From NCBI RefSeq assembly GCF_009363435.1, contig NZ_CP045354.1, forward strand, positions 5,794,501-5,858,500: a DNA stretch of 64,000 nt. The letters run 5' to 3'. Position numbers and translations under genes: made by a program. The DNA is from Labrenzia sp. THAF82. GTDB lineage: Bacteria > Pseudomonadota > Alphaproteobacteria > Rhizobiales > Stappiaceae. Below, in pieces: positions 47,496-56,256 of the stretch; position 1 is the first letter of the stretch; the number at the start of each line of letters is the position of its first letter. The notes beneath the pieces were generated by a model. The model saw only the letters and a list, made by a program, of their open reading frames with translations, had not been told where the DNA came from and did no database searches.

Positions 47496-47509
47496 GTCCG
47501 CTTCCGGAC
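47496..47509. promoter_or_regulatory. Palindrome in the putA-putR divergent gap
   Basis: GTCCG (47496-47500) and CGGAC (47505-47509) with a four-base spacer, 16 bases upstream of the putA start, so inside the likely putA leader. It could be an Lrp/PutR contact or only a leader hairpin. The rest of the gap is AT-rich. Confidence 0.3.
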
Positions 47510-47623
47510 ATGGATCAATACATTTCTCTAAAATAGACGAGTTTCTTAGGATTTTTTCCCTGTTTTTTGCTGCTATTTCCGTGCTAACTCCGCCAAAATT
47601 AAATTTCTAAGAGGTTTTTCACT

Positions 47624-48079
47624 ATGCTTGATGCTACTGACAGGCGGATCTTGATGGTGCTGCAGGAAGATGGCCGCATCACCAACACCGAGCTTTCGGA
47701 TCGTGTTCGGCTTTCGCCAACGGCCACGGCTGAGCGAACCAAGCGGCTCATTCGCGAAGGTTACATCGAAGGTTTTTCAGCAAACCTCGACCCCAAGAAG
47801 GTTGACCGCGGGCTACTTGTCTTTGTCGAAATTCGACTGGAAAGAACGACACCGGATATCTTCGACGCTTTCAAGATCGCGGTCGAACGTTCACCCGATA
47901 TTCTTGAGTGTCACATGGTTGCCGGAGGATTCGACTATCTCATGAAAAGCCGGGTCAAGGACATGGAAGCCTATCGCAGCTTTCTGTCAGATGTGGTGCT
48001 GGCCTTTCCGGGCGTACGAGAGACACATACATATGCTGTCATGGAGGAAATAAAGGACACGCATGTGCTGCCAGTCTAG
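47624..48079 (+). CDS. putR: Lrp/AsnC-family regulator (PutR)
   Basis: 151 residues. N-terminal winged helix-turn-helix (LDATDRRILMVLQEDGRITN; LSDRVRLSPTATAERTKRL) and C-terminal RAM ligand domain (ILECHMVAGGFDYLMK). Divergent from putA, the standard arrangement for PutR, which activates putA in response to proline in Agrobacterium and Rhodobacter. An AGAGG site precedes the ATG. Confidence 0.92.
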   Translation: MLDATDRRILMVLQEDGRITNTELSDRVRLSPTATAERTKRLIREGYIEGFSANLDPKKVDRGLLVFVEIRLERTTPDIFDAFKIAVERSPDILECHMVAGGFDYLMKSRVKDMEAYRSFLSDVVLAFPGVRETHTYAVMEEIKDTHVLPV

Positions 48080-48191
48080 ACTTGATGCAGAGCATGCCTT
48101 GGTCCTCGCAGCGCCGGTTCACAAAGCCTTGTCTTGACCGTGTCGTACCGTCTTTGCGAGGGGAACGCTGTTCAGATCAAAAGGACTTCAG

Positions 48192-49415
48192 ATGACTCGT
48201 CTTCTCGCTGCCGGTCTTGGCCTTTTCGCGCTCCTTCTTGTGCCATTGACCGCACTTGCTCAAGCCACGCAGGAAGACCCTGCCTGGCGAGCCGTGCTGA
48301 ACAAAGCAAAAGGCCAGACGGTCTATTTCCATGCCTGGGGCGGCGAGCCTCGGATCAACGCCTATATTCAATGGGCGGCTCGTGAAGTCGCGCGAGATTA
48401 CGATGTGCGTGTCATACATGTGAAGGTCAGCGACACGGCGACAGTTGTGTCCCAGGTTTTGGCGGAAAAATCAGTCGGCAAAGCGTCTGGTGGTGCCGTT
48501 GACCTCATCTGGATCAATGGTGAAAATTTCGCCTCCATGAAGGAAAACGCGCTGCTGGCTGCGCCTGGTTGGGTGGAAACGCTACCAAACTGGGCATATG
48601 TCGATGTTGAGAACAAGCCGACAGTTCTGGTTGATTTCACCGTTCCAACCGACGGTCAGGAAAGCCCTTGGGGCATGGCGAAACTCGTTTTCATGCATGA
48701 CAGTGCACGCCTTGAGACCCCTCCTGTATCTCTTGATGAGCTTCTGGCATATGCAACGGCCAACCCGGGGCGGTTTGCCTATCCGCAGCCCCCCAACTTC
48801 TACGGAACGACATTTCTGAAGCAGGTTCTCGCCGGTACGGTTGCCAATGCCGAACTGCTTTCCAAGCCTGTAGACGAAACAAAATTTGAAGAAGCGGTCG
48901 CACCGCTCTTTGCATATCTTGATAAATTGCATCCTGCCTTATGGCGGGAAGGACAGGCCTTTCCCAAGAATGCCTCGCATATGCGACAGCTGCTCGCGGA
49001 CGGTGAACTGGACATAGCTTTTTCCTTTAATCCCGGCGATGCGTCCGGGGCGATCGCCAATGGCGAACTGCCGCCGACTGTTCGGACTTTCGTTTTTGAA
49101 GGTGGCACGATCGGCAACACGCACTTTGTAGCCATCCCCTTCAACAGCTCTGCCCAGGAAGGCGCGCAGGTCTTTGCGAATTTCCTGCTGTCCCCAATGG
49201 CACAAACACGCAAGCAAGAGCCGGAGATCTGGGGAGATCCGACGGTGCTCGACGTTGCAGGCCTGCCTGCAAATGAAAAGGCCCTGTTCGACGCCATGGA
49301 TCTGGGTCCGGCCACCTTGTCACCGGAAGATCTGGGACCGGTTTTACCCGAACCACACCCAAGCTGGGTCAAGGCCCTGGAAGAAGCCTGGGTCCAGAGG
49401 TACGGCGCCGAGTGA
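48192..49415 (+). CDS. YnjB-like ABC transporter binding protein
   Basis: 407 residues. Signal peptide (LAAGLGLFALLLVPLTALAQA), then an extracellular solute-binding fold: VYFHAWGGEPRINAYIQWAA near residue 38, SGGAVDLIWINGENF, ESPWGMAKLVFMHDS, and NGELPPTVRTFVFEGGTIGN. This matches the E. coli YnjB family more than other binding proteins. It is the first gene of a YnjBCD-type operon. The substrate is unknown; thiamine-like compounds have been guessed for similar systems but not proven here. AAAGGA precedes the ATG. Confidence 0.85.
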   Translation: MTRLLAAGLGLFALLLVPLTALAQATQEDPAWRAVLNKAKGQTVYFHAWGGEPRINAYIQWAAREVARDYDVRVIHVKVSDTATVVSQVLAEKSVGKASGGAVDLIWINGENFASMKENALLAAPGWVETLPNWAYVDVENKPTVLVDFTVPTDGQESPWGMAKLVFMHDSARLETPPVSLDELLAYATANPGRFAYPQPPNFYGTTFLKQVLAGTVANAELLSKPVDETKFEEAVAPLFAYLDKLHPALWREGQAFPKNASHMRQLLADGELDIAFSFNPGDASGAIANGELPPTVRTFVFEGGTIGNTHFVAIPFNSSAQEGAQVFANFLLSPMAQTRKQEPEIWGDPTVLDVAGLPANEKALFDAMDLGPATLSPEDLGPVLPEPHPSWVKALEEAWVQRYGAE

Positions 49416-49425
49416 GGTTGATCGC

Positions 49426-51129
49426 TTGTCGCAGGCAACCGGGCTCCGTTTGGATGCCCCTACCATTCTCGTAACGATGTTGCTGGCAGGCCCGGTCCTT
49501 GCAGGCCTTGCGGGCACAGCACTTCCGGCATTCGGGTTTCTGCCGGTACTCGGCTATGAGCAATTCTCTCTCGCACCTTTTCAGCAGCTGATTGAAACAC
49601 CCGGACTTGCAACATCTGCATTGCTCAGCCTGACGACAGGGTTGACAGCTTCACTGATCTCGCTCGCGATCGTCCTTGGCTTCACCGCAGGATGGTCAGG
49701 TACAAAAACGTTTCAGCGACTGACGCGGTTCTTGTCGCCACTTCTGTCTGTCCCGCATGCAGCGGCAGCAATCGGGCTAGCCTTTCTGATTGCCCCATCG
49801 GGGTTTCTGGTGCGGCTGGTGTCGCCCTGGGCAACAGGTTGGTCGCGTCCACCTGATCTCCTGATCCTGAACGACCCCTACGGTGTTGCGATGACGGTCG
49901 GGCTTGTCGCCAAGGAAGTACCGTTTCTGTTTCTGATGACGCTCGCTGCGCTGAACAGGCCGAGAACCCAGGACTTTTTCAAAGCAGGTGCGGGGCTGGG
50001 CTATGGCCGTATGGCGACGTTCTTCAAGATCGTTCTGCCGCAGATCTATCCGATGATCCGCCTGCCGATGCTCGCAGTCGTCGCCTATTCCACTTCAGTG
50101 GTCGATGTGGCAACGATCCTGGGGCCGACAACCCCGCCGCCCCTGGCACCCCGTCTCGTTTCCTGGATGAACGATCCTGATCTTGCCAAACGGCTGATGG
50201 CATCCGCTGGTGCCTTGCTGCAACTTGCCGTAACTGTGAGCGCACTTGTCATTTACCTATGCCTGGAAAAACTGGCGAGCGCTTTGGCTCACCGTCAGTA
50301 TCAAAGCGGTTCTCGGTTTCGACAGGAAAGTTTCAGTCGCCTCGGCAGCCTATTGCCGATGTTGCTGATCATCATCGTAATGGTTTTGTCACTTTGCCTG
50401 CTTGCGATTTGGTCTGCGGCAAAATCCTGGTGGTTTCCAGCCGTGTTGCCTCAGGCCTGGAGCCTGTCGAGAATGATTGAAGCCATCCAGATGGGGAGCG
50501 GCAGTCTTGTCGCGACACTTCTTCTCGCCCTCGTTTCAGCTCTCTTGGCAACGGCGCTCACGCTTTGGCTGCTGGAAGCACGAACTCACCGCAACCTCGC
50601 GGTCACCAACCGATTGAAAAGCTACATCTTTCTGCCACTCCTCGTGCCACAGATTGCTTTTCTCTTCGGCCTGCAGATGCTCTTTCTCGTATTTGGCATG
50701 AGCGGAACATTCCTTGCAGTTCTAGTGTCCCATCTGATTTTTGTCTTTCCCTATGCCTTCCTCGCCCTGAGCGACCCCTGGGGCCAGCTGGACCCGCGTT
50801 ACGCGCGTGCAGCAAGGTCTATCGGCGTATCCCGCGCGAAGGTGTTCTGGAAAATTCAACTGCCCCTGCTTCTGCGCCCGGTTCTGGTAACGCTTGCGGT
50901 TGCTGCCGCAGTTTCGGTCGGCCAATACCTGCCGACACTCATGATCGGTGCCGGCCGGATCGTCACGATCACAACGGAAAGCGTTGCACTCGCGAGCGGC
51001 GGCAGCCGCCAGTTTGCCGCGCTTTATGCCCTGCTCCAGCTGGTTGTTCCGCTCATCGGGTTTTTACTGGCGGCCCTTGTGCCGTCCCTCGTTCACCGCA
51101 ACCGTGCGGCCATGCGGCTCGAGAAATGA
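49426..51129 (+). CDS. YnjC-like double-length ABC permease
   Basis: 567 residues from TTG at 49426 (GAGG eight bases upstream, ten bases after the ynjB stop). The open frame extends further back only inside the upstream gene. Two fused permease halves, each about six helices, with EAA-type loops (FFKAGAGLGYGRMATFFKIV; ARAARSIGVSRAKVFWKIQL). It matches the YnjC plan, in which one chain provides both halves of the pore. Confidence 0.87.
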   Translation: MSQATGLRLDAPTILVTMLLAGPVLAGLAGTALPAFGFLPVLGYEQFSLAPFQQLIETPGLATSALLSLTTGLTASLISLAIVLGFTAGWSGTKTFQRLTRFLSPLLSVPHAAAAIGLAFLIAPSGFLVRLVSPWATGWSRPPDLLILNDPYGVAMTVGLVAKEVPFLFLMTLAALNRPRTQDFFKAGAGLGYGRMATFFKIVLPQIYPMIRLPMLAVVAYSTSVVDVATILGPTTPPPLAPRLVSWMNDPDLAKRLMASAGALLQLAVTVSALVIYLCLEKLASALAHRQYQSGSRFRQESFSRLGSLLPMLLIIIVMVLSLCLLAIWSAAKSWWFPAVLPQAWSLSRMIEAIQMGSGSLVATLLLALVSALLATALTLWLLEARTHRNLAVTNRLKSYIFLPLLVPQIAFLFGLQMLFLVFGMSGTFLAVLVSHLIFVFPYAFLALSDPWGQLDPRYARAARSIGVSRAKVFWKIQLPLLLRPVLVTLAVAAAVSVGQYLPTLMIGAGRIVTITTESVALASGGSRQFAALYALLQLVVPLIGFLLAALVPSLVHRNRAAMRLEK

Positions 51130-51837
51130 ATGTCCACGATGATCGCACCTGACTCGGCACCCGGTCTTATCCTTCAGAACGTTTCCCTTCGACTGAACGG
51201 ATCTGTTTTGCTGTCGATTGATTGCGACATTCCGCCGGGGTCTATTCTTACCATCATGGGAGAGAGCGGCAGCGGCAAGTCGAGCCTGCTCGATTTCATT
51301 GCAGGCTTCCTGAAACCGGACTTTGAGGCCGAAGGAGAGGTCGTCCTGCGCGGACGTAACTTGTCGAATGTAGCCGCGCAAGACCGGCATATCGGCCTCA
51401 TGTTCCAGTCACCCCTGTTGTTCCCACATATGTCGGTTCTTCAAAATCTGACCTTTGCCATTCCGCCCAATGTCAAAGGACGGCAAAGGCGGCGTGAAAT
51501 TGCAGAACAAGCGCTTGTGGATGTCGGTCTATCTGGCTTTGGAACGCGGGATCCAGCCACTTTGTCGGGCGGTCAACAGACACGCGTTGCCCTGATGCGC
51601 ACACTGCTAGCAGAACCGGAAGCATTGTTGCTGGACGAACCTTTTTCCAGCCTGGACCAGACACGCCGGGCCGAAGTACGGACCCTCGTTTTTGATCTTG
51701 CCCGGAAAAACGGGTTGCCTGTTCTGCTTGTTACCCATGACGAGGAAGACGCGCGTGCAGCCGGAGGGATGGTGCATTATCTCGGTGCTAACGAGACAGA
51801 AAACGGCTGCCCTTTGAATGGGCAGCCGCAACGATAG
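51130..51837 (+). CDS. YnjD-like ABC transporter ATPase
   Basis: 235 residues. Walker A GESGSGKSSLLDFIAG, Q-loop LMFQSPLLFPHMS, signature TLSGGQQTRVALMR, Walker B LLLDEPFSSLDQ, H-loop LLVTHDEEDA. It begins directly after the permease stop. The last codons (NGCPLNGQPQR) lie on a GC-rich inverted repeat that acts as the terminator of the convergent bfr gene. Confidence 0.92.
   Translation: MSTMIAPDSAPGLILQNVSLRLNGSVLLSIDCDIPPGSILTIMGESGSGKSSLLDFIAGFLKPDFEAEGEVVLRGRNLSNVAAQDRHIGLMFQSPLLFPHMSVLQNLTFAIPPNVKGRQRRREIAEQALVDVGLSGFGTRDPATLSGGQQTRVALMRTLLAEPEALLLDEPFSSLDQTRRAEVRTLVFDLARKNGLPVLLVTHDEEDARAAGGMVHYLGANETENGCPLNGQPQR
51798..51828 (-). terminator. bfr terminator overlapping the 3' end of the YnjD-like gene
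   Basis: CGGCTGCCC (51804-51812) and GGGCAGCCG (51820-51828) pair perfectly with a seven-base loop; on the minus strand the stem is followed by TTTTCTGTC. It is 27 bases past the bfr stop and wholly inside the plus-strand coding region. Confidence 0.8.
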
Positions 51838-51854
51838 AAACCGATAAATTTCGA

Positions 51855-52340
51855 CTATTCCGCCTGGTCCGCCGACTTGGCCTGAAGAAGCGAGTAATTG
51901 TCGATGCCGATTTGCTCGATCAATTCCAATTGCGTTTCCAGAAAATCAATGTGGCCTTCTTCGTCGCCGAGAAGGCGCTCGAAAAGGCTCATGGTAACGT
52001 AATCGCCGATCTCCCGGCACACTTCCCGCGCTTCCTTGTAAAGTGCGCGCGCAACATATTCAGCGGCAAGGTCACACTCCAGACATTCCTTCAAGGACTG
52101 ACCAATGCGCAGTGGATCCAGTGTCTGAAGGTTAGGAAGGCCTTCCAGGAAGATGATCCGGTCAATCAGATCTTGGGAATGCTGACGTTCTTCGTCGGCT
52201 TCTTCCAGTTCCTTGTCTGCCAGTTTTTGGAAGCCCCAGTCAGCCAGCAGCCGGGAATGCACCCAGAACTGATTGACGACAGTCAACTCGTGACGAAGCG
52301 ACTTGTTCAGATATTCAATGACGCGTGGATCGCCCTTCAT
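51855..52340 (-). CDS. bfr: Bacterioferritin
   Basis: 161 residues. Four-helix ferritin with ferroxidase ligands: Glu in NKSLRHELTVVNQFW, the EEADEERQHSQDLIDRI helix, and the later GDEEGHIDFLETQLEL. The heme-ligating Met of bacterioferritins corresponds to the Met/Leu region around residue 52; I did not resolve it with certainty, as the sequence in that region reads DLIDRIIFLEG where a Met is usual. It stores iron. GGAGAGG precedes the ATG. The ferredoxin gene bfd lies 14 bases upstream. Confidence 0.93.
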   Translation of the reverse strand: MKGDPRVIEYLNKSLRHELTVVNQFWVHSRLLADWGFQKLADKELEEADEERQHSQDLIDRIIFLEGLPNLQTLDPLRIGQSLKECLECDLAAEYVARALYKEAREVCREIGDYVTMSLFERLLGDEEGHIDFLETQLELIEQIGIDNYSLLQAKSADQAE

Positions 52341-52354
52341 TAGCCCTCTCCTGG

Positions 52355-52597
52355 CTAGCGGCTTGCCACCCTCTTTGCGGGCGCAGGCTCAGTCTCAGAC
52401 TCAGAACCCTCTTCAGAGCCTTTCTGGTGAATGATGTCAATGACAGAAGGAAAGCAGCTGCCGCACTTTGGCCGGCAACCCAGGTGACGAAACACCGCAC
52501 CCGGCGTCGGCACTTTCCCATTCGGATCCGCACGCATTTCCTCCGCCGCTTCGCGAAGCTGCTTTTCGGACAGAATGTTACATGAGCAAATGATCAT
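52355..52597 (-). CDS. bfd: Bacterioferritin-associated ferredoxin
   Basis: 80 residues. The four cysteines of the [2Fe-2S] site are in MIICSCNILSEKQL and CRPKCGSCFPSV, matching Bfd, which reduces stored iron in bacterioferritin so it can be released. The last about 20 residues are an acidic then basic tail beyond the usual domain end. It probably forms an operon with bfr. Confidence 0.93.
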   Translation of the reverse strand: MIICSCNILSEKQLREAAEEMRADPNGKVPTPGAVFRHLGCRPKCGSCFPSVIDIIHQKGSEEGSESETEPAPAKRVASR

Positions 52598-52619
52598 TGC
52601 AGGATCCGGTGCATGTCCT

Positions 52620-52637
52620 CATATTGGGACATATTGG
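52620..52637 (-). repeat. Tandem 8-base repeat CCAATATG upstream of bfd
   Basis: On the minus strand CCAATATG occurs twice at an exact 10-base period (52637-52630 and 52627-52620), between the putative promoter and the bfd start. One-turn spacing would suit a regulator binding one DNA face. No match to a Fur, Irr or RirA box that I can verify. Confidence 0.35.
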
Positions 52638-52655
52638 CATGGACGATTTCCAGCG

Positions 52656-52684
52656 CAATAACTAAACTCAACTATAAAAGTCAA
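52656..52684 (-). promoter_or_regulatory. Candidate sigma70-type promoter of bfd-bfr
   Basis: On the minus strand TTGACT (52684-52679) and TTATTG (52661-52656) are separated by 17 bases, within an AT-rich stretch between bfd and the divergent SDR gene. Confidence 0.45.
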
Positions 52685-52723
52685 CTTTTTCTGAGCCTTC
52701 TGCACCCCGGCTAAGGACACCGT

Positions 52724-53482
52724 ATGAGCGTCAACGAAGCAAACGACACCCGCCCGACACTTGTCCTGACCGGAGCCAGTCGCGGCATTGGCCACGCAAC
52801 CGTCAAACGATTTTCGTCGGAAGGCTGGCGTGTCATCACCTGCTCCCGGCAGGCGTTCTCCGACAAATGCCCCTGGCCCATGGGACCGGAGGACCATATT
52901 CAGGTTGACCTGTCCGACCCTGAAAACCTTGGGTTTGCAACACAGGAAATCCGAAAAAGGCTTGAGGCCAACGGCTCCAGACTGAATGCGCTTGTCAACA
53001 ACGCCGGCATCAGCCCGAAGGGCTCCGAAGGTGAACGCCTCAATTCCCTCTCCACTGCCATGCATGAATGGCGCACCGTTTTTCAGGTCAACTTCTTCGC
53101 GCCAATTCTGCTTGCCCGTGGTTTGTTTGAGGAATTGAAGAGCACAAAAGGGTCCGTTGTAAATGTGACCTCCATTGCAGGCATGCGGGTTCATCCATTC
53201 GCAGGAACCGCTTATGCGACATCCAAGGCTGCACTTGCATCGCTGACCCGGGAGATGGCTGCGGACTTCGGACCTTACGGTATTCGCGTCAATGCCATTG
53301 CACCGGGGGAAATCGATACCTCGATCCTGTCACCCGGCACAGAGAAGCTCATTCAGGATATTCCTCTTCGCAGGCTTGGCCGGACCGAGGAAGTTGCGGA
53401 TACGATTTTTTACCTTTGCTCGGAAAGCTCGTCTTATGTCAGCGGCTCCGAAATACACATAAACGGCGGACAACATGTGTAA
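52724..53482 (+). CDS. SDR-family oxidoreductase
   Basis: 252 residues. Classical short-chain dehydrogenase: cofactor motif TGASRGIGHATV, NNAGIS, catalytic Ser in VTSIAGMRVHP and the Tyr-x-x-x-Lys in AYATSKAALASL; C-terminal YVSGSEIHINGGQHV. A 3-ketoacyl-ACP reductase-like fold, but substrate unknown. AAGGAC precedes the ATG. Divergent from bfd. Confidence 0.92.
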   Translation: MSVNEANDTRPTLVLTGASRGIGHATVKRFSSEGWRVITCSRQAFSDKCPWPMGPEDHIQVDLSDPENLGFATQEIRKRLEANGSRLNALVNNAGISPKGSEGERLNSLSTAMHEWRTVFQVNFFAPILLARGLFEELKSTKGSVVNVTSIAGMRVHPFAGTAYATSKAALASLTREMAADFGPYGIRVNAIAPGEIDTSILSPGTEKLIQDIPLRRLGRTEEVADTIFYLCSESSSYVSGSEIHINGGQHV

Positions 53483-53676
53483 ATTGGGAGCACACTCTTA
53501 AATTGATTTATTTGATCAATATAAGAAACAATCCTGTGCAGATTCGTTTAGAATCCTGATTTAGTCTTTTAATCTAGGAAAGACCTACATCTTCGAAGAG
53601 GATTTACCTAATATTCATTGCCCCACGTAATAGTGCCTAAACAATTATGCTGATTATCCAGCTGTGTGGGGATCAA

Positions 53677-56112
53677 ATGAATCGAATTTTGAAAATTCTG
53701 GTCGACCTGAAATTCGGGTTCAAGGTCGGCGGAGGTTTTCTGGCTGTGCTGCTGCTAACGGCGGTGGTAGGTGGTGTCGGTTTCCTGGCATTGCATAAGC
53801 TCTCCTCTCGTTTTGTCGTTGCAGATCTTGCCGCGCAGGTCGCGAGCCAGGTACAGGCAACATCGCTTGAACGCGAAGACTATCTCAACAATCCGACTCC
53901 GGAATTGGGCCAGTCCGTCAGCAATAAGATTGTTGATCTCAAGTCGTCTCTCGACGTCCTGTCGACCGAGGTCGCCAACGACCCGCAGGCAGCAAGTCAG
54001 CTTGCCGGCGCGCAAGACGCAGTCCGGGAGTTTGAAGCCACATTCAGACAAGTTGTCGATGAGACCAACCAGCAGGCCGAACGTCTTGCGACCCTTCAAA
54101 AAAGCACCAACGACCTGGGAGCACTTGCCGCTCTCATCACCGACGCTGTCTTGACAGAAGAAAAACAGGTCAGCGCCGAAGCATTCTCTGCCGATGGTCG
54201 GCTTGACGATGCCAATCAGCTCGAAAGAGGCGTTTTCACGCTCAAAGACGATGTCGTGAAAATCCACATGTTTTACCTGAAGGGCAGCGGCAACATTGAA
54301 GGCGATGACTTGACGGCTTCCATTGGTATTGCGCGCGGGCTCGTCAGCGACACCAAGCAGATGAAGTACAAGCAGATCGAGGGCATCGACAGCAAAACCG
54401 TCAGCAAACTGGCGGCGCAGGCCAAGAACCTTCTTGTCTCGCTCGAAAAGCTGACAACCGATCTTGGTTTCTCGGAAGGTTATGAGGCACGCCTGGCAGT
54501 CGGAACGAATATTGAAGGCATGGATGTTCTGACCAATGAAATCCTGGGTCAGGTCAATCCGGTTGTCTCAAAAGCCAAAACGGATGCCCTGACCGCCGCG
54601 ACGCGGCTGGCAACAATCCGGACGATTGCCGACAAGGCCACCAACCTGAACCAGCTTTCGCTTGGAGCGCGTGCAGAGACCCTCTTGCTCTTCGGCGCAT
54701 TTGGCGCCACCGATCCGGCAAAAGTTGAAGAAGGCATCGCGGCTCTTGCCAAGCTGGAAGCAGACCTGGTCAAGTATGCCAAGGTGTTGCCTGCAGCGGC
54801 AGACGCAATCAATGCTATTCCGACATCGATCGCAACTCTGGACAAGTCGTTCAAGGAGATGCGCACCACCAAGGAAAGCCTTGCAGGTCAAAGAAAGCAA
54901 CTCGACAACCTGACCCGCACGGTCAGTGCGGATATTGCTGCGATTTCCGAGGTTCAGTCCGAACAGGCAAAGACCGCATCGAGCTCGGCGGAAGTCCAGA
55001 TTGCCATCACGATCCTGCTTGCCATCCTTGGCGGCATCGGACTTGCCTTTGTGCTCAACCTTGCGATCACGCGCCCGATCCGCACCATCACCAACGTGAT
55101 GGCTCGTCTGGCCGATGGCGACAATGAAGTGCACATTCCGGGCCTCGACCGCGGTGATGAAATCGGTGACATGAGCCGCACGGTCCAGGTCTTCCGGGAT
55201 AACGCCGTTGAACGCGCGGAGCTTCAGGCGCACAACGCCAACGAAGAAGCCTCTCGCCAGGAACGTCAGCAGCGTATCGACAACCTGATCCAGAGCTTCC
55301 GCTCCACGGCTGAAGACGCTCTTGGTTCTGTCGAGGCAACTGCCGGCAGCCTGGACTCAACTGCACAGGCACTGACGGAAATCGCCCGTGACAGCGCGGG
55401 TTATGCCTCCGAGACGCAGTCGGCCTCTAATGAGACGACCAACAATGTGCAGACCGTTGCGAGTGCAGCAGAAGAACTTGCAGCATCGATCGGGGAAATA
55501 TCCCGCCAGGTTGCTCAGACCACCGAGATTGTCGACCGGGCAACCACGGGAACTCGGGTCACCAACGAAAAGGTTGAGGGCCTGGCAGAAGCCGCCAACA
55601 AGATCGGCGAAGTCGTAACACTTATTCAGGCAATCGCGGAACAGACCAATCTGCTTGCGCTCAACGCAACCATTGAAGCGGCCCGCGCTGGCGAAGCCGG
55701 CAAGGGTTTTGCGGTCGTCGCCGCTGAAGTCAAGGAGCTTGCGACCCAGACCTCCAAGGCAACTGAAGAGATCAGCTCACAGATCACCGAGATCCAGAAC
55801 GCGACTAAGGAGTCTGTTGTTGCGATCGGCGAAATCGCCGAGACGATGACAGAAGTCAACTCCTACACCACGGCGATTGCCTCGGCCGTGGAGCAACAGG
55901 GTTCGGCAACCGCTGAAATCTCACAGAACGTCCAGCGTGCAGCAGAAGGCACAGGCGCGGTATCCTCGTCCATGTCGGAGTTGTCACAGGCCGTCGATCA
56001 GACATCCTCTTCGGCCGACATGGTTCTCTCCGCCTCCGGTGAACTCACCGAGAAGACAAGCGAACTGAAACAGGAAGTCGAACAGTTCCTATCGGAAGTG
56101 GCCGCAGCCTGA
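53677..56112 (+). CDS. Methyl-accepting chemotaxis protein
   Basis: 811 residues from the ATG at 53677 (GGGGAT upstream). Membrane helix 1 about residues 14-36, a long mainly helical periplasmic sensor of about 400 residues (helical bimodular type likely), membrane helix 2 about 440-462, HAMP about 463-515, then the signalling coiled coil with the hairpin tip EQTNLLALNATIEAARAGEA near residue 652. It ends LSEVAAA without a CheR-docking pentapeptide. It detects an unknown ligand and feeds CheA. A strong terminator follows. Confidence 0.94.
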   Translation: MNRILKILVDLKFGFKVGGGFLAVLLLTAVVGGVGFLALHKLSSRFVVADLAAQVASQVQATSLEREDYLNNPTPELGQSVSNKIVDLKSSLDVLSTEVANDPQAASQLAGAQDAVREFEATFRQVVDETNQQAERLATLQKSTNDLGALAALITDAVLTEEKQVSAEAFSADGRLDDANQLERGVFTLKDDVVKIHMFYLKGSGNIEGDDLTASIGIARGLVSDTKQMKYKQIEGIDSKTVSKLAAQAKNLLVSLEKLTTDLGFSEGYEARLAVGTNIEGMDVLTNEILGQVNPVVSKAKTDALTAATRLATIRTIADKATNLNQLSLGARAETLLLFGAFGATDPAKVEEGIAALAKLEADLVKYAKVLPAAADAINAIPTSIATLDKSFKEMRTTKESLAGQRKQLDNLTRTVSADIAAISEVQSEQAKTASSSAEVQIAITILLAILGGIGLAFVLNLAITRPIRTITNVMARLADGDNEVHIPGLDRGDEIGDMSRTVQVFRDNAVERAELQAHNANEEASRQERQQRIDNLIQSFRSTAEDALGSVEATAGSLDSTAQALTEIARDSAGYASETQSASNETTNNVQTVASAAEELAASIGEISRQVAQTTEIVDRATTGTRVTNEKVEGLAEAANKIGEVVTLIQAIAEQTNLLALNATIEAARAGEAGKGFAVVAAEVKELATQTSKATEEISSQITEIQNATKESVVAIGEIAETMTEVNSYTTAIASAVEQQGSATAEISQNVQRAAEGTGAVSSSMSELSQAVDQTSSSADMVLSASGELTEKTSELKQEVEQFLSEVAAA

Positions 56113-56130
56113 TTTCATTTGCATTCCTTG

Positions 56131-56168
56131 AAAAGGGTCGGAAGCGCAGCCGCTTCCGACCCTTTTTT
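56131..56168 (+). terminator. Rho-independent terminator of the chemoreceptor gene
   Basis: AAAAGGGTCGGAAGCG (56131-56146) and CGCTTCCGACCCTTTT (from 56151) form a 16-base-pair stem with a CAGC loop and a following T run. Confidence 0.93.
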
Positions 56169-56256
56169 GATTTTCAGGCGCTCATCTGCGTTGACCTTGA
56201 CGCGATACGCGACTAAGGCGGAAAGCCTCCCTTCACCAGACGTCAGAGAGAGAAAA

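Noticed and set aside
49174..49425. Upstream extension of the YnjC-like permease frame
   Set aside because: It lies entirely within the YnjB-like coding region in another frame; TTG at 49426 has a good ribosome site.
53502..53520. ATTGAT-N7-ATCAAT as an FNR/FixK site before the chemoreceptor gene
   Set aside because: FNR/FixK boxes need four bases between half-sites; the spacing of seven does not fit. It may only be a chance AT-rich dyad.
56119..56256. Longer N-terminus of the 56257 methyltransferase
   Set aside because: This stretch contains the perfect terminator of the chemoreceptor gene, and its translation shows no domain sequence.
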